A stretch of 64,000 nt of DNA from Flavobacterium sp. 245. GTDB lineage: Bacteria > Bacteroidota > Bacteroidia > Flavobacteriales > Flavobacteriaceae. The position numbers and the translations under genes are program-made. The DNA lies in contig NZ_SNXB01000006.1 in NCBI RefSeq assembly GCF_004362055.1, positions 248,001-312,000 of the forward strand, read 5' to 3'. The notes under the pieces are model-generated. The model was not told the origin of the DNA. It did no database searches and was given only the letters and a program-made list of their open reading frames with translations. Numbering within the stretch: position 1 is the first letter of the stretch; every line of letters starts with the position of its first letter. Of this stretch, positions 9,125 through 17,235 are shown in pieces.

Positions 9125-9943
9125 TTAGAATGAATTAATCGTTTTTCTAATAGCAACTAATTTTGTCATCAAGCCTTCAAAATAGTCTAAATGAAGCATA
9201 TTAGCGCCATCACTTTTTGCATTTGCAGGATCGAAGTGAGTTTCGATAAAAATACCATCAACACCAACAGCAATACCAGCTTTAGCAACTGTTTCAATCA
9301 TATCTGGTCTTCCTCCAGTTACACCTGCAGTTTGATTTGGCTGTTGCAAAGAGTGCGTTACATCTAAAACCGTAGACGCATACTGCTGCATAGTAGGAAT
9401 TCCTCTAAAATCAACAATCATGTCTTGGTAACCAAACATAGTCCCGCGATCAGTAACCATAACATTTTCATTATTACAGTCTAAAACTTTCTGAACCGCA
9501 TGTTTCATGCTTTCCGGACTCATAAATTGTCCTTTTTTCAAATTTACTACTTTTCCAGTATTAGCAGCAGCCACAACAAGATCTGTCTGACGAACTAAAA
9601 ATGCAGGAATCTGTAAAACATCAACATATTGAGCTGCCATGTCAGCATCCTCGTTTGTGTGAATATCAGTAACAGTTGGAACGTGAAAAGTCTCTGAAAC
9701 TTTTCTTAAAATTTTTAAAGCTTTTTCGTCGCCAATTCCAGAAAAACTGTCAATTCTAGAACGATTAGCTTTTTTAAAAGATCCTTTAAATACATAAGGA
9801 ATCTGAAGATTGTCGGTAATACCAACTAATTTTTCAGCAATTCTAAGAGCCATTTCTTCTCCTTCAATAGCGCAAGGTCCCGCTAATAAAAAGAAATTTC
9901 CGCTGTCAGTATGCTTAATTTGTGGAATATGTTGTATGTTCAT
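9125..9943 (-). CDS. kdsA: 3-deoxy-8-phosphooctulonate (Kdo-8-P) synthase
   Basis: KdsA condenses phosphoenolpyruvate with arabinose-5-phosphate to make Kdo-8-phosphate for lipopolysaccharide. The 272-residue length and the motifs LAGPCAIEG, VFKGSFKKANRS, TDIHT, QIPAFLVRQTDL, MVTDRGTMFGYQDM and GGRPDM are diagnostic. Cys24 in AGPCAI, with H197 (VTHSLQ), E234 (FIETH) and D245 (KSDGAN), matches the four metal ligands of the metal-dependent class; the metal-independent E. coli type has Asn at the Cys position. A TACCTTTG -7 element lies at 9964-9971 on the minus strand, but no good -33 TTG is seen. It leads a probable operon with the barrel protein gene. Confidence 0.97.
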   Translation of the reverse strand: MNIQHIPQIKHTDSGNFFLLAGPCAIEGEEMALRIAEKLVGITDNLQIPYVFKGSFKKANRSRIDSFSGIGDEKALKILRKVSETFHVPTVTDIHTNEDADMAAQYVDVLQIPAFLVRQTDLVVAAANTGKVVNLKKGQFMSPESMKHAVQKVLDCNNENVMVTDRGTMFGYQDMIVDFRGIPTMQQYASTVLDVTHSLQQPNQTAGVTGGRPDMIETVAKAGIAVGVDGIFIETHFDPANAKSDGANMLHLDYFEGLMTKLVAIRKTINSF

Positions 9944-10015
9944 AATATGATTTTTTGACAGTGCAAAGGTAGTTATGATTTATGAATAGCTGATGAAGAT
10001 TTAAGATTATTTTAT

Positions 10016-10160
10016 GAAGCTAATCCTGCTATCCGTTTCAATATTTTTCTCTAAAACATTTTTTTCCAAAGTCTGTTCAGGAGCTTCCTCCGGTCGCTCT
10101 GCCCAGCCAGGAAAAAATAAGTTTTAGAGCAAAATGATTTTCACTTCTATCAGGGCTATA
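10016..10160. repeat. REP-like composite intergenic element with long imperfect inverted repeat
   Basis: The ends are AGCTAATCCTGCTATCCGTTTC (positions 10018-10039) on one side and CACTTCTATCAGGGCTATA (10142-10160) on the other. Inside, CTCTAAAACATTTTTTTCC pairs imperfectly with GGAAAAAATAAGTTTTAGAG, and the GC-rich centre (10081-10108) is unlike the AT-rich surroundings. From general familiarity this end-pair recurs between genes in Flavobacterium genomes; I cannot count copies here and saw no second copy in the window. It lies in the 273-bp gap upstream of kdsA and downstream of the N-acetyltransferase gene. It may fold as a long cruciform or RNA hairpin. Confidence 0.65.
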
Positions 10161-10216
10161 ACTTTAGTCGAATTAAGAAAATTTAAGTTAATTTTAGATT
10201 TCTTACTATTTCAGTT

Positions 10217-11011
10217 TTATAAATCTTTGAAATTAAACTCCGTTTCAAGAATAGTTTTCAAGTCTTCATCGTCAAATGAAGCAATTTTGGTTTTACCATT
10301 AATTATTGACTTCACTGAATTTTTAAATAATATTTTTTTACCCAGTTGATTTGGTAAAACAACAATTAAATTCTGAACAAAAAACGAATCAGGATGCGAG
10401 TAATTGTAATAATTCGCAGGTTTAAAATCGATCCATCTTTGAGGTGTGAGATTGAAAGAGTACAAATTTGACCATTCTTTTCCAACTAAAATTTGAAGCA
10501 AATATTCGTCATCTTCAGTTTTGACTAAAGTAAATGTGTCAGAATCATGCTTTATTTCTTTTCCAATTTCACTCATTTTTAAAGGCTCCCGAATACTATT
10601 TCCGCCAAAACCTAAATCAATTAGATAATCTTCGTTTTCGATAGTTGCAATAATTCCGAAATGAGTTTTAGCATTTTCTCCCGGATTGACCATTGGTCGC
10701 GCCGCAATATAATAATGCGGAATTCCGATTTCTTGAAGTGCCAAAGAAAATATTCCATTAATCTGATAGCAGTAACCACCACGATTTTTATTGATAATTT
10801 GATCTACAATATCATCACCAGCGAGAGAAATAATTTTCCCAGCCTGAACATCAATATTTTCAAACGGAACAGTAAATAATTGCGACTGCATTAATTTTTT
10901 GATGCCTGCAAAATTTAATTCAACTTCTCCTGAAAATTTGATTCTTTTTAAATACTGCTGTAAATTGAAACTTGGCGCTTCAATTTTATATTGATTTTTT
11001 GATTGTTTCAT
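10217..11011 (-). CDS. Arylamine N-acetyltransferase
   Basis: NAT enzymes move an acetyl group from acetyl-CoA to arylamines, hydrazines and similar nucleophiles through a Cys-His-Asp triad. The triad is visible: C81 in RGGYCYQING, H117 in KTHFGI and D132 in LIDLGFGG. The N-terminal PFENIDV and the PRPM-like ARPMVNPGE segment are also family hallmarks. The 264-residue length is normal and there is no signal peptide, so the enzyme is cytosolic. It is encoded alone on the minus strand, with the REP-like element beyond its 3' end. Physiological substrate unknown. Confidence 0.93.
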   Translation of the reverse strand: MKQSKNQYKIEAPSFNLQQYLKRIKFSGEVELNFAGIKKLMQSQLFTVPFENIDVQAGKIISLAGDDIVDQIINKNRGGYCYQINGIFSLALQEIGIPHYYIAARPMVNPGENAKTHFGIIATIENEDYLIDLGFGGNSIREPLKMSEIGKEIKHDSDTFTLVKTEDDEYLLQILVGKEWSNLYSFNLTPQRWIDFKPANYYNYSHPDSFFVQNLIVVLPNQLGKKILFKNSVKSIINGKTKIASFDDEDLKTILETEFNFKDL

Positions 11012-11137
11012 TGCAACTTATTTTATTAGTTTCATTTCATCTTGAAACTCAAATTCATAAAAAACTCATTATTGAGTTTATGTAAAGTTACAAATTCTAA
11101 AGCAGCAAGAAAATCTTCGTAATTGATTAAAAAAAAA

Positions 11138-11587
11138 TTAAGCAAATTTTTTACTTTGGTAGTAAAACCTCAAAAAAAGGGTTTGTCCGAGAAAAAATAA
11201 AATGGAAATGAAAATATTCAAGAGAACAATAATCTGAATACAATTTATGAAGTCTTTAGGTTTGATGGAGTCAGGGCTAATTAATTCATAAAGACTAAAT
11301 CTTCCAACAAAAATTGCGGGAATGGTTAACAAAAGATGAATCAAAAACTTTTTGAAGTTGATTTCGTACTGTATTTGTGAGAGTTTCCAATAGCAGATTG
11401 TAACTATTAGGAGAATTAAAAACTTAATTAAATTTGAAACAATTTGACCAGGAACAATTGTGGTGTGCCAGCCGGGAATAATTGAAAATAAAGCATCAGA
11501 ATTGATGAAGAAAACAGCAATGTGGTACGGAAAAACAATTAAACATAAAATGGCAAAAGTTAAAAATGAAGTTTTAGTTTTAATCAT
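11138..11587 (-). CDS. Polytopic membrane protein, unknown function
   Basis: This 149-residue protein has four predicted membrane helices at about 8-28, 50-68, 84-100 and 117-138. No motif points to a known family. It starts 4 bp after the upstream 110-residue membrane gene and probably forms a small operon with it and the lipoprotein gene at 11958. The three have similar AT-rich composition and no intervening terminator. A two-protein membrane complex is possible but unproven. Confidence 0.7.
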   Translation of the reverse strand: MIKTKTSFLTFAILCLIVFPYHIAVFFINSDALFSIIPGWHTTIVPGQIVSNLIKFLILLIVTICYWKLSQIQYEINFKKFLIHLLLTIPAIFVGRFSLYELISPDSIKPKDFINCIQIIVLLNIFISILFFLGQTLFLRFYYQSKKFA

Positions 11588-11591
11588 AAAA

Positions 11592-11924
11592 TTAGATTTT
11601 GACTTTCCTATCTTTTGATTTTTTTATGAAATATTGAATAAAAATAACGGTAAATAGAGCACCAGCTAAAAGTATAATGAGTGTAGCAAGGCCAACAAAT
11701 GCCATTCCGCATCTGTTTGAATTAGGATATTGTTCTAGATATTTTGAAAAATTCTGAGTGGCAATATAAAATGAAAGAATCGAAAATGTAATTTGCAGAA
11801 TTATATTTATTATAAATACAGTTTTGAACTTCAATAAAAGAGGCTTGAAAATTGCCAAGGTTCCAAATGTTAACTGAAACAATAAAGGCAAAACGATTAA
11901 AATCAGCGGTGTTGTTCCTAACAT
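11592..11924 (-). CDS. Small polytopic membrane protein, unknown function
   Basis: This 110-residue protein has three predicted membrane helices at about 4-24, 34-54 and 74-98, ending in a basic tail (KKSKDRKVKI) that should face the cytoplasm. It begins 33 bp after the lipoprotein stop and ends 4 bp before the next membrane gene. I recognise no family. The close packing of three hypothetical envelope genes suggests a shared task, which cannot be named from sequence. Confidence 0.68.
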   Translation of the reverse strand: MLGTTPLILIVLPLLFQLTFGTLAIFKPLLLKFKTVFIINIILQITFSILSFYIATQNFSKYLEQYPNSNRCGMAFVGLATLIILLAGALFTVIFIQYFIKKSKDRKVKI

Positions 11925-11957
11925 ATTATGTTCGTAAATTTTGAACTGTAAATTAAT

Positions 11958-12413
11958 TTAATACTCTTTCTTTAATCCCAATCCCATCGGAACCATTAAA
12001 ATTCCTTTTTCATAAACATTCAAATAAAGTGTGACAGGTTTCTTTTGTCCTTCCCAAGTTAATTCATAAACATTTAAAAAGCCTGCTCCCATATCACTTC
12101 TTTTTGTTGGAAAAGGACAGCAAGTTTCTAAGCGTTTATAAGTGATTTTTTCTCCGTTTGGACCAGTAAGAGCGTTTAAAAAACGAGTTTCGTTAAGCGT
12201 TTCGTCTTTGGTATTTCTGTAAAAAATATTTACTGGATAATCAGGGTGATAGCCATATTTTTTGTCTTTGGAAAAAAGCGTAATGGCAAACGTATTGTCT
12301 TTCTTCAAAATTAAATCAGGAGCATTGTCATCTACATTTTTCAATGTCGACTTTGTACTCATGCAAGATGATGCAGTAATTATTAAAATTAAAAAAAAGA
12401 GTGTTTTTTTCAT
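11958..12413 (-). CDS. Small lipoprotein, unknown function
   Basis: A classical lipoprotein signal (MKKTLFFLILIITASSC, Cys17) starts this 151-residue protein. The rest looks like a compact beta domain with TRFLNALTGPNGEKITY and an unusual adjacent Cys pair in the motif ETCCPF, which could form disulfides or bind metal. Relatives in flavobacteria are, to my recollection, sometimes mislabelled as Kdo-8-P aldolases; nothing here resembles that enzyme. It is first of three small envelope genes on the minus strand, 90 bp downstream of the YhhN gene. A TAAATTTG -7-like element lies at 12435-12442 on the minus strand without a clear -33 TTG. Confidence 0.75.
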   Translation of the reverse strand: MKKTLFFLILIITASSCMSTKSTLKNVDDNAPDLILKKDNTFAITLFSKDKKYGYHPDYPVNIFYRNTKDETLNETRFLNALTGPNGEKITYKRLETCCPFPTKRSDMGAGFLNVYELTWEGQKKPVTLYLNVYEKGILMVPMGLGLKKEY

Positions 12414-12503
12414 GGTTTATGTTATTTGGTCATGCAAATTTAAAAGGTTTTTCGGTCACTTCTAATAGCTATCATATAAATGATTCTAAAGTTAAGGAAT
12501 CTA

Positions 12504-13178
12504 TTATGCCTTTTTTGGATTTAGTTTCAATATGCCAATTACAATCAGATATTGTGCCACAAGATACGTCAGCATAATAAAAAAAGAACTTTTTTCAACT
12601 GGCGTATAGAATTTGTTTACGGCCAAAATACTATCTGAAATCACAAATACAATTGCCCCTGAAAAAACGTATAAATTTCCTGGTTTTGCCCATATTAAAT
12701 AGCCGTTATATGCAAACAAAAGCATTATTGAAATGACTGTTGCATATACCATTACCGGAATTTTTAAATCGCCTAAAGAAGGCAGTAAAACAGAAAGCAT
12801 TCCGATTAAATATAATGCAATAAAAACACTTCCAATTCCGAAAAGAACTAGATTTCTTTTGATTTCGCCTTTATTTTGTTTGTTGAATAAAACGCAGTAC
12901 GTAATATGCGAGATAAGGAACGAAACTAATCCTAAAATAAAATAGATTTCACCTAAATCTGTAAAAAGCAAAATAACATCGCCAACCCATGAAAACAGCA
13001 AAGCAAGAAGCAGGATGTTTTTTGTTGGAAAATTTCGGTAAAAGTAGATTCCAAAACTCAATAACGGAATCAATAATGGCTTTAAAAATAAATCTAAATT
13101 TTCGTAGCCTAAAAATAAAATAAGAAGATAAACGATGCTGAAAGCGCTATAAATTTTAAAATAGGTTGCGTTTCTCAT
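12504..13178 (-). CDS. YhhN/TMEM86 family lysoplasmalogenase-like integral membrane protein
   Basis: This 224-residue protein has about eight membrane helices and the two acidic motifs of the YhhN family: FSWVGDVILL (about residue 67) in the middle and FVISDSILAVNKF near the C-terminus, followed by the LTYLVAQYLIVIG helix. Family members characterised in animals and some bacteria hydrolyse the vinyl-ether bond of lysoplasmalogens to give an aldehyde and a glycerophospho-head group. The start codon overlaps the stop of the upstream AGMO-like gene in an ATGA, so the two are translationally coupled. That pairing supports an ether-lipid substrate. Fold assignment is strong; activity is inferred from the family. 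Confidence 0.88.
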   Translation of the reverse strand: MRNATYFKIYSAFSIVYLLILFLGYENLDLFLKPLLIPLLSFGIYFYRNFPTKNILLLALLFSWVGDVILLFTDLGEIYFILGLVSFLISHITYCVLFNKQNKGEIKRNLVLFGIGSVFIALYLIGMLSVLLPSLGDLKIPVMVYATVISIMLLFAYNGYLIWAKPGNLYVFSGAIVFVISDSILAVNKFYTPVEKSSFFIMLTYLVAQYLIVIGILKLNPKKA

Positions 13179-14458
13179 AAATGGTTAAGTAAATTAGCAG
13201 TTTGGGTCATGGATCTTTTAAAATCTATAGTAACAAAATAAATTGTGGTTAAAAACGATAAAGCCAAATAGGCTGAAATGATGTAATTTCCTGCTGGAAA
13301 AATAGTATTTAAACCAAACCAGTCTCCGTAATACAATATGATGCCACTGAAAACTGCAAAACGCAATCCTTCCCAAAAAATAGCATATTTATTTTTATCC
13401 ATCAATTCGGTGTAACTGTAAATCGTTATCAGAATAAAAAATCCGTATACAAAGATATTTGGAAGACCAATTTTAGCAATATTGTCAAATAAATAGCTCA
13501 CAAACAAAAGAGTGATTAGCATTTGCGTCAAAGACCAATAAATAAGCTTTTGAGAGTTTTGTGTTCCGTACTTGTCAAAAGCAAAAACATTTTCAATTTT
13601 GTTTACCGGATATTTTTCTTCGAAGTTTTCTGGACGCCAGCCCGTTGGTTTAAACCAGATAGTAAGTTTATCTTTCCAATTTTCGGCGCGCCAGGCATCT
13701 TTTATCAATAAAGTTAAATGCTGAAAATTAATTTTTACAGGATTCCAAGTATTTGCCGGTCTTGTAATGCCAAAAACAGGAGGAACATCATCTAATTCGG
13801 CCTGAAAAGTTCCAAAAAGCTTATCCCAGAAAATAAAAATCTGAGAATGGTTTTTATCTAAATATTCTGGGTTTATGGCATGATGCACACGATGATGCGA
13901 AGGCGTTACAATAATATGCTCCAGAATCCCCATTTTTTTGATGTGTTTGGTATGATACCAAAACTGTAAAAACAAATGAAGTGGCAATGTGATTGCGATT
14001 ACAGAAGCTGGAACACCAAGAAGCGCAGCAGGAATTAATAAAAAAGTAAAAAGATTGACTAAACTTGCAATTGGTTGACGAAGCGCACAGGCCAAATTAA
14101 ATTCTTCACTGCTGTGATGAATAGCATGTTTGTTCCAAAGAAAATTGATTTGATGCGCTAAGCGATGGCTCCAATAACCATAAAAATCAATAACAAAAAA
14201 GGCAATGAAATAGGAGAGGACGCTTGGTTCTAAATGCTGTAAAGCAATTTTTGAAACCAGCCATTCATATGAAAGAAAAGTAATACTTAAGCCCAAAACA
14301 TCTTTAACTGAATTGGTAATTCCGGAACTAATACTCGATACGCTGTCTATTAAAGGGGCAGTATCGTTTTTTTTATATATGCCGTATAACTTTTCAATTA
14401 TGATTAAAGTTAAAAAAACCGGCATGGCAATAATTAGTATTTTTCCATATTCTTCCAT
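13175..14458 (-). CDS. Alkylglycerol monooxygenase (AGMO/TMEM195)-like, fatty acid hydroxylase superfamily
   Basis: The 427-residue protein has the eight-histidine di-iron signature of the sterol desaturase/fatty acid hydroxylase superfamily: WSHRLAH, KHAIHHSSEEFN and PSHHRVHH. Beyond those, the stretches HHSSEEFNLACALRQP and IFIFWDKLFGTFQAE, the later FKPTGWRP and the length (human AGMO is about 445 residues) match alkylglycerol monooxygenase specifically as I recall that sequence. AGMO cleaves the ether bond of alkylglycerols using tetrahydrobiopterin. Membrane helices occur at about 5-22, 50-72 and 80-95, around the His cluster, and as a C-terminal group (~310-415). The stop overlaps the YhhN start by four bases. 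Superfamily certain; AGMO assignment likely. Confidence 0.85.
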   Translation of the reverse strand: MEEYGKILIIAMPVFLTLIIIEKLYGIYKKNDTAPLIDSVSSISSGITNSVKDVLGLSITFLSYEWLVSKIALQHLEPSVLSYFIAFFVIDFYGYWSHRLAHQINFLWNKHAIHHSSEEFNLACALRQPIASLVNLFTFLLIPAALLGVPASVIAITLPLHLFLQFWYHTKHIKKMGILEHIIVTPSHHRVHHAINPEYLDKNHSQIFIFWDKLFGTFQAELDDVPPVFGITRPANTWNPVKINFQHLTLLIKDAWRAENWKDKLTIWFKPTGWRPENFEEKYPVNKIENVFAFDKYGTQNSQKLIYWSLTQMLITLLFVSYLFDNIAKIGLPNIFVYGFFILITIYSYTELMDKNKYAIFWEGLRFAVFSGIILYYGDWFGLNTIFPAGNYIISAYLALSFLTTIYFVTIDFKRSMTQTANLLNHL

Positions 14459-14460
14459 AA

Positions 14461-14509
14461 AAAAAGCATTCTATTTTATTCAAATATAAAATAAAATAGA
14501 ATGCTTTTT
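14461..14509 (-). terminator. Long perfect hairpin terminator between clpS and the AGMO-like gene
   Basis: The arms at 14461-14480 and 14490-14509 are a perfect 20-bp inverted repeat around a 9-base loop, ending in T on the minus strand. It follows the clpS stop by 13 bp and reaches to 2 bp before the AGMO-like start codon, so it may also affect expression of that gene. Confidence 0.88.
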
Positions 14510-14522
14510 AAATTATTTGCAA

Positions 14523-14798
14523 TTAAACGATTTCTGCGCTTAATCCAGCTTCTAAAAGTTGAATGCATTGCGGTTTTAGCTTGTCAAGCGGACCTGTTTT
14601 TACGGTGCATTTACCGTTGTAGTGTACAATCAAGGAACATTGTTCTGCCTGTTCTGCAGTATGGCTGCAAACACGCATTAAAGTATCAATTACGTGGTCA
14701 AAAGTGTTTACATCGTCATTATAAACAATAATTTCGTTATTGAAAACTGTTGCTTCCTTTTCGCGAACTTTTTCTCTTACTTTTTCTTTAGTACTCAT
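14523..14798 (-). CDS. clpS: ATP-dependent Clp protease adaptor ClpS
   Basis: ClpS binds N-degron substrates and delivers them to ClpA/ClpC-ClpP. The 91-residue size and the core IIVYNDDVNTFDHVID, with the later AEQAEQCSLIVHYNGKCTVKTG, are diagnostic. The N-terminus (MSTKEKVREKVREKEA) is a charged, flexible extension with a duplicated KVRE unit, as expected for the tail that engages the ClpA pore. It lies 34 bp downstream of prmA on the same strand and shares its transcript, an arrangement common in Bacteroidota. A strong terminator follows. Confidence 0.95.
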   Translation of the reverse strand: MSTKEKVREKVREKEATVFNNEIIVYNDDVNTFDHVIDTLMRVCSHTAEQAEQCSLIVHYNGKCTVKTGPLDKLKPQCIQLLEAGLSAEIV

Positions 14799-14832
14799 CT
14801 TGTCTAGTTTTTGTACTGGTAATTACTTATAA

Positions 14833-15666
14833 CTAATTTACGTATTTTAATGAAACCCAATTGTTTCGCTGTAGCTTTTTAACATATGTCAATCCTTTTT
14901 CAACGCATGAAGCATCGATAAACGGAATATCTTCTTCATAAAAACCGCTGAATAATATAATCCCTTTTGGGTTTAAAGAATCAACATAAGCCTGCATATC
15001 ATTTAAAAGAATATTTCTGTTGATGTTAGCAATAATCAAATCGTATTTTTTACCAGCTAATAAGGCGGCATCGCCTTCGTAAACGGTAATATGTTTGCAA
15101 TTATTGCGCTCAGCATTTTCAATCGAATTCAAATAACACCAGTTGTCAATATCGATTGCATCAATTGGTTCGGCCCCTTTCATTTCAGCTAAAATAGCCA
15201 AAATAGCAGTTCCGCAACCCATATCAAGGGTTTTTAAACCTTTAACATCCATATCTAATAAATGTTGAATCATCATATGTGTTGTTTCATGATGTCCGGT
15301 TCCAAAACTCATTTTTGGTTCAATTAAAATATCAAATTCGGCATCCGTTTTTGGGTGAAAAGGAGCGCGAACGTGGCATTTTCCGTCAACGTCAATTGGT
15401 TCAAAATTCTTTTCCCATTCTTCATTCCAGTTTACCTGATCGATTTCTTCAATGGTATATTCAATTTTAAATTCTTCAGACTGTAAAATATAAATGTCAT
15501 CCAGAATATTTTCATCCCATAAATCTTTTTTCACATAAGCTGAAATTCCGGTTTCTGATTCTGTAAAAGTCTCAAACGCTTTTTCGCCTAATTCTGCAAT
15601 TAAAATTTCTGATCCTGGTTCTTTCGGTTCAATCGTAAAATGATAACCTAAATATATATTCGACAT
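14833..15666 (-). CDS. prmA: Ribosomal protein L11 methyltransferase
   Basis: PrmA trimethylates ribosomal protein L11 with S-adenosylmethionine. The N-terminal substrate-recognition domain (1-110) precedes the class I methyltransferase domain. The motifs seen are FGTGHHETTHMM, the SAM-binding LDMGCGTAILAI, AIDIDNWCYLNS and the catalytic-site IIANINRNIL. The 277-residue length is typical for Bacteroidota. A TACCTTTG -7 element sits at 15681-15688 on the minus strand 15 bp before the start codon, which fits a short leader, although the -33 element is poor. clpS follows 34 bp downstream. Confidence 0.96.
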   Translation of the reverse strand: MSNIYLGYHFTIEPKEPGSEILIAELGEKAFETFTESETGISAYVKKDLWDENILDDIYILQSEEFKIEYTIEEIDQVNWNEEWEKNFEPIDVDGKCHVRAPFHPKTDAEFDILIEPKMSFGTGHHETTHMMIQHLLDMDVKGLKTLDMGCGTAILAILAEMKGAEPIDAIDIDNWCYLNSIENAERNNCKHITVYEGDAALLAGKKYDLIIANINRNILLNDMQAYVDSLNPKGIILFSGFYEEDIPFIDASCVEKGLTYVKKLQRNNWVSLKYVN

Positions 15667-15756
15667 AAATGATTTTTTTGCAAAGGTAAGAATAGAAAGG
15701 AGAAGTAAATTATAAATCTAGAAGAACATTGATAATTTAAGAATATTTTAAAACAT

Positions 15757-15786
15757 AAAAAAAGCGATACCGTTAAGTATCGCTTT
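15757..15786 (-). terminator. Terminator after tpiA
   Basis: A 10-bp stem AAAGCGATAC/GTATCGCTTT with a 6-base loop is followed by T on the minus strand. It lies 79 bp past the tpiA stop. The intervening 15805-15850 holds the degenerate phrase AATCTGTGAAAATCTGTGCA, a familiar intergenic repeat type in this genus. Confidence 0.85.
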
Positions 15787-15864
15787 GTATTTAATTTAAG
15801 CTACAGATTAAAATGATTAAAAAAAATCTGTGAAAATCTGTGCAATCTGCGGCAAAATAATTTT

Positions 15865-16617
15865 TTAAATTGCTGTTACAATAGCTAAAAAGTCATCAGC
15901 TTTTAAAGCTGCACCTCCAATTAAACCACCGTCTACATCTGGTTTAGAGAAGATTTCTTTAGCATTGTCTGGTTTTACAGAACCACCGTATAAAATTGAA
16001 ACTTCATCAGCGATTTCAGCTCCAAAAGCTTTACGAATCGTTTCTCTGATAAATTCGTGCATTTCCTGAGCTTGTTCTGGCGAAGCAGTTTCTCCAGTTC
16101 CAATAGCCCAAACTGGCTCATAAGCTAAAACAACTTTAGACCAAGATTCTTTCGCAATATGGAATAATCCGTCACGCAATTGGTTTTCAACAATGTTGAA
16201 GTGATTTCCAGATTGACGGTCTTTTAATTCTTCTCCAAAACAGAAAATAACAGTCATGTCATGTTTCAAAGCTGTATCAACTTTGTTAGCGATTAATGCA
16301 TCAGTTTCGTGAAAAATAGCTCTGCGCTCAGAGTGACCTAGAATTACAGTATTAACACCAATACTTGTTAGCATATCTGCAGAAATTTCTCCTGTAAAAG
16401 CACCGCCTTCAGCTTGGTGAACGTTTTGAGCAGCAACTCCAATAGTTGTGTTTTTTACTTTTGCAACAGCTGCTTGTAAATTTACAAATGTAGGCGCTAC
16501 AATAACTTGTGCAGTTGTTTGTGCAGGTATTTTAGTGATTAATTCGCTTAATAATTCTTCAGTCTGTGCTGCGTTTTTATGCATTTTCCAGTTTCCTGCA
16601 ACAATCTTTTTTCTCAT
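15865..16617 (-). CDS. tpiA: Triosephosphate isomerase
   Basis: TpiA interconverts dihydroxyacetone phosphate and glyceraldehyde-3-phosphate. The catalytic set is complete: the Asn and Lys of GNWKMHKN, the His of VILGHSERR and the Glu of LAYEPVWAIGTG. The phosphate-binding loops ILYGGSVKPDN and GLIGGAAL close the barrel. The 250-residue length is normal and the enzyme is cytosolic. The start lies 50 bp downstream of the thioredoxin-like gene on the same strand with no terminator between, so read-through transcription is likely. Confidence 0.98.
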   Translation of the reverse strand: MRKKIVAGNWKMHKNAAQTEELLSELITKIPAQTTAQVIVAPTFVNLQAAVAKVKNTTIGVAAQNVHQAEGGAFTGEISADMLTSIGVNTVILGHSERRAIFHETDALIANKVDTALKHDMTVIFCFGEELKDRQSGNHFNIVENQLRDGLFHIAKESWSKVVLAYEPVWAIGTGETASPEQAQEMHEFIRETIRKAFGAEIADEVSILYGGSVKPDNAKEIFSKPDVDGGLIGGAALKADDFLAIVTAI

Positions 16618-16667
16618 TTTGGTAGTTTTTATTATTCTTTTAATTTTTTGTTTTTTTCGGTAATTTT

Positions 16668-17168
16668 TTAAGCTTGTTTTAAACCTTTTAAAGCTTCATT
16701 GATTTTATCAAAATCAGTTTCAATAGCACGGTAAAGCACTATATTTCCTTTTTTATCAACGATGATGTAACGTGGAATCCAGTCTAAATCGATCGCTTTT
16801 CCAAAAAGACCTTTCATTCCGTCATTCATCATATAATGATCGCCTTTTAACTCGTGTTTTTCAATTCCCGCTTTCCATTTATCAGCTGTTTTATCAGCAG
16901 AAATAAATAAATAAGAAACATCAGGATTATTTGCTTGAAGTTCTTTTACTTTTGGCATTGCTTTTACACAGTCACCACACCATGAAGCCCAAACTTCGAT
17001 AACTAAAGTTTTTCCTTTATATTTTTTTAAAATGCTTTTGAATGCAACTTGACTGTCGTCTGTTGCTAATAATTTTTCAGATAAAGCTTCTTTTGAAAAT
17101 TCTTTTTTCTGTGCTTGAGAACATGAAAATGTAATAAATGCTATAACAATTAAGGCTAACTGTTTCAT
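16668..17168 (-). CDS. TlpA/thioredoxin-family lipoprotein-like protein
   Basis: I place the start at the ATG at 17168, which gives MKQLALIVIAFITFSCSQAQ, a lipoprotein-type signal with Cys17; a longer frame from 17249 would bury it and runs through the promoter. The 166-residue product has a thioredoxin fold with the redox motif WASWCGDCVKAMP, then LFISADK, and the cis-Pro region WIPRYIIVDKKG. Such proteins reduce or exchange disulfides at the envelope. A promoter with TTG and TAACTTTG (18-bp spacer) lies just upstream, and tpiA follows at 50 bp. Confidence 0.9.
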   Translation of the reverse strand: MKQLALIVIAFITFSCSQAQKKEFSKEALSEKLLATDDSQVAFKSILKKYKGKTLVIEVWASWCGDCVKAMPKVKELQANNPDVSYLFISADKTADKWKAGIEKHELKGDHYMMNDGMKGLFGKAIDLDWIPRYIIVDKKGNIVLYRAIETDFDKINEALKGLKQA

Positions 17169-17206
17169 ATTATATTTTAAATTATTTTTATTAAGTACTG
17201 AATTCA

Positions 17207-17235
17207 CAAAGTTAAACAAACAAATTGAATGCCAA
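17207..17235 (-). promoter_or_regulatory. Bacteroidota-type promoter of the thioredoxin-like gene
   Basis: On the minus strand TTG (17235-17233), an 18-bp spacer and TAACTTTG (17214-17207) match the -33/-7 consensus of Bacteroidota. The start codon follows 38 bp later. This 327-bp gap otherwise holds only the terminator at 17436. Confidence 0.65.

Noticed and set aside
11958..12413. Kdo-8-phosphate aldolase annotation for the small lipoprotein
   Set aside because: Real KdsA is at 9125-9943; this protein is a short lipoprotein with no barrel motifs.
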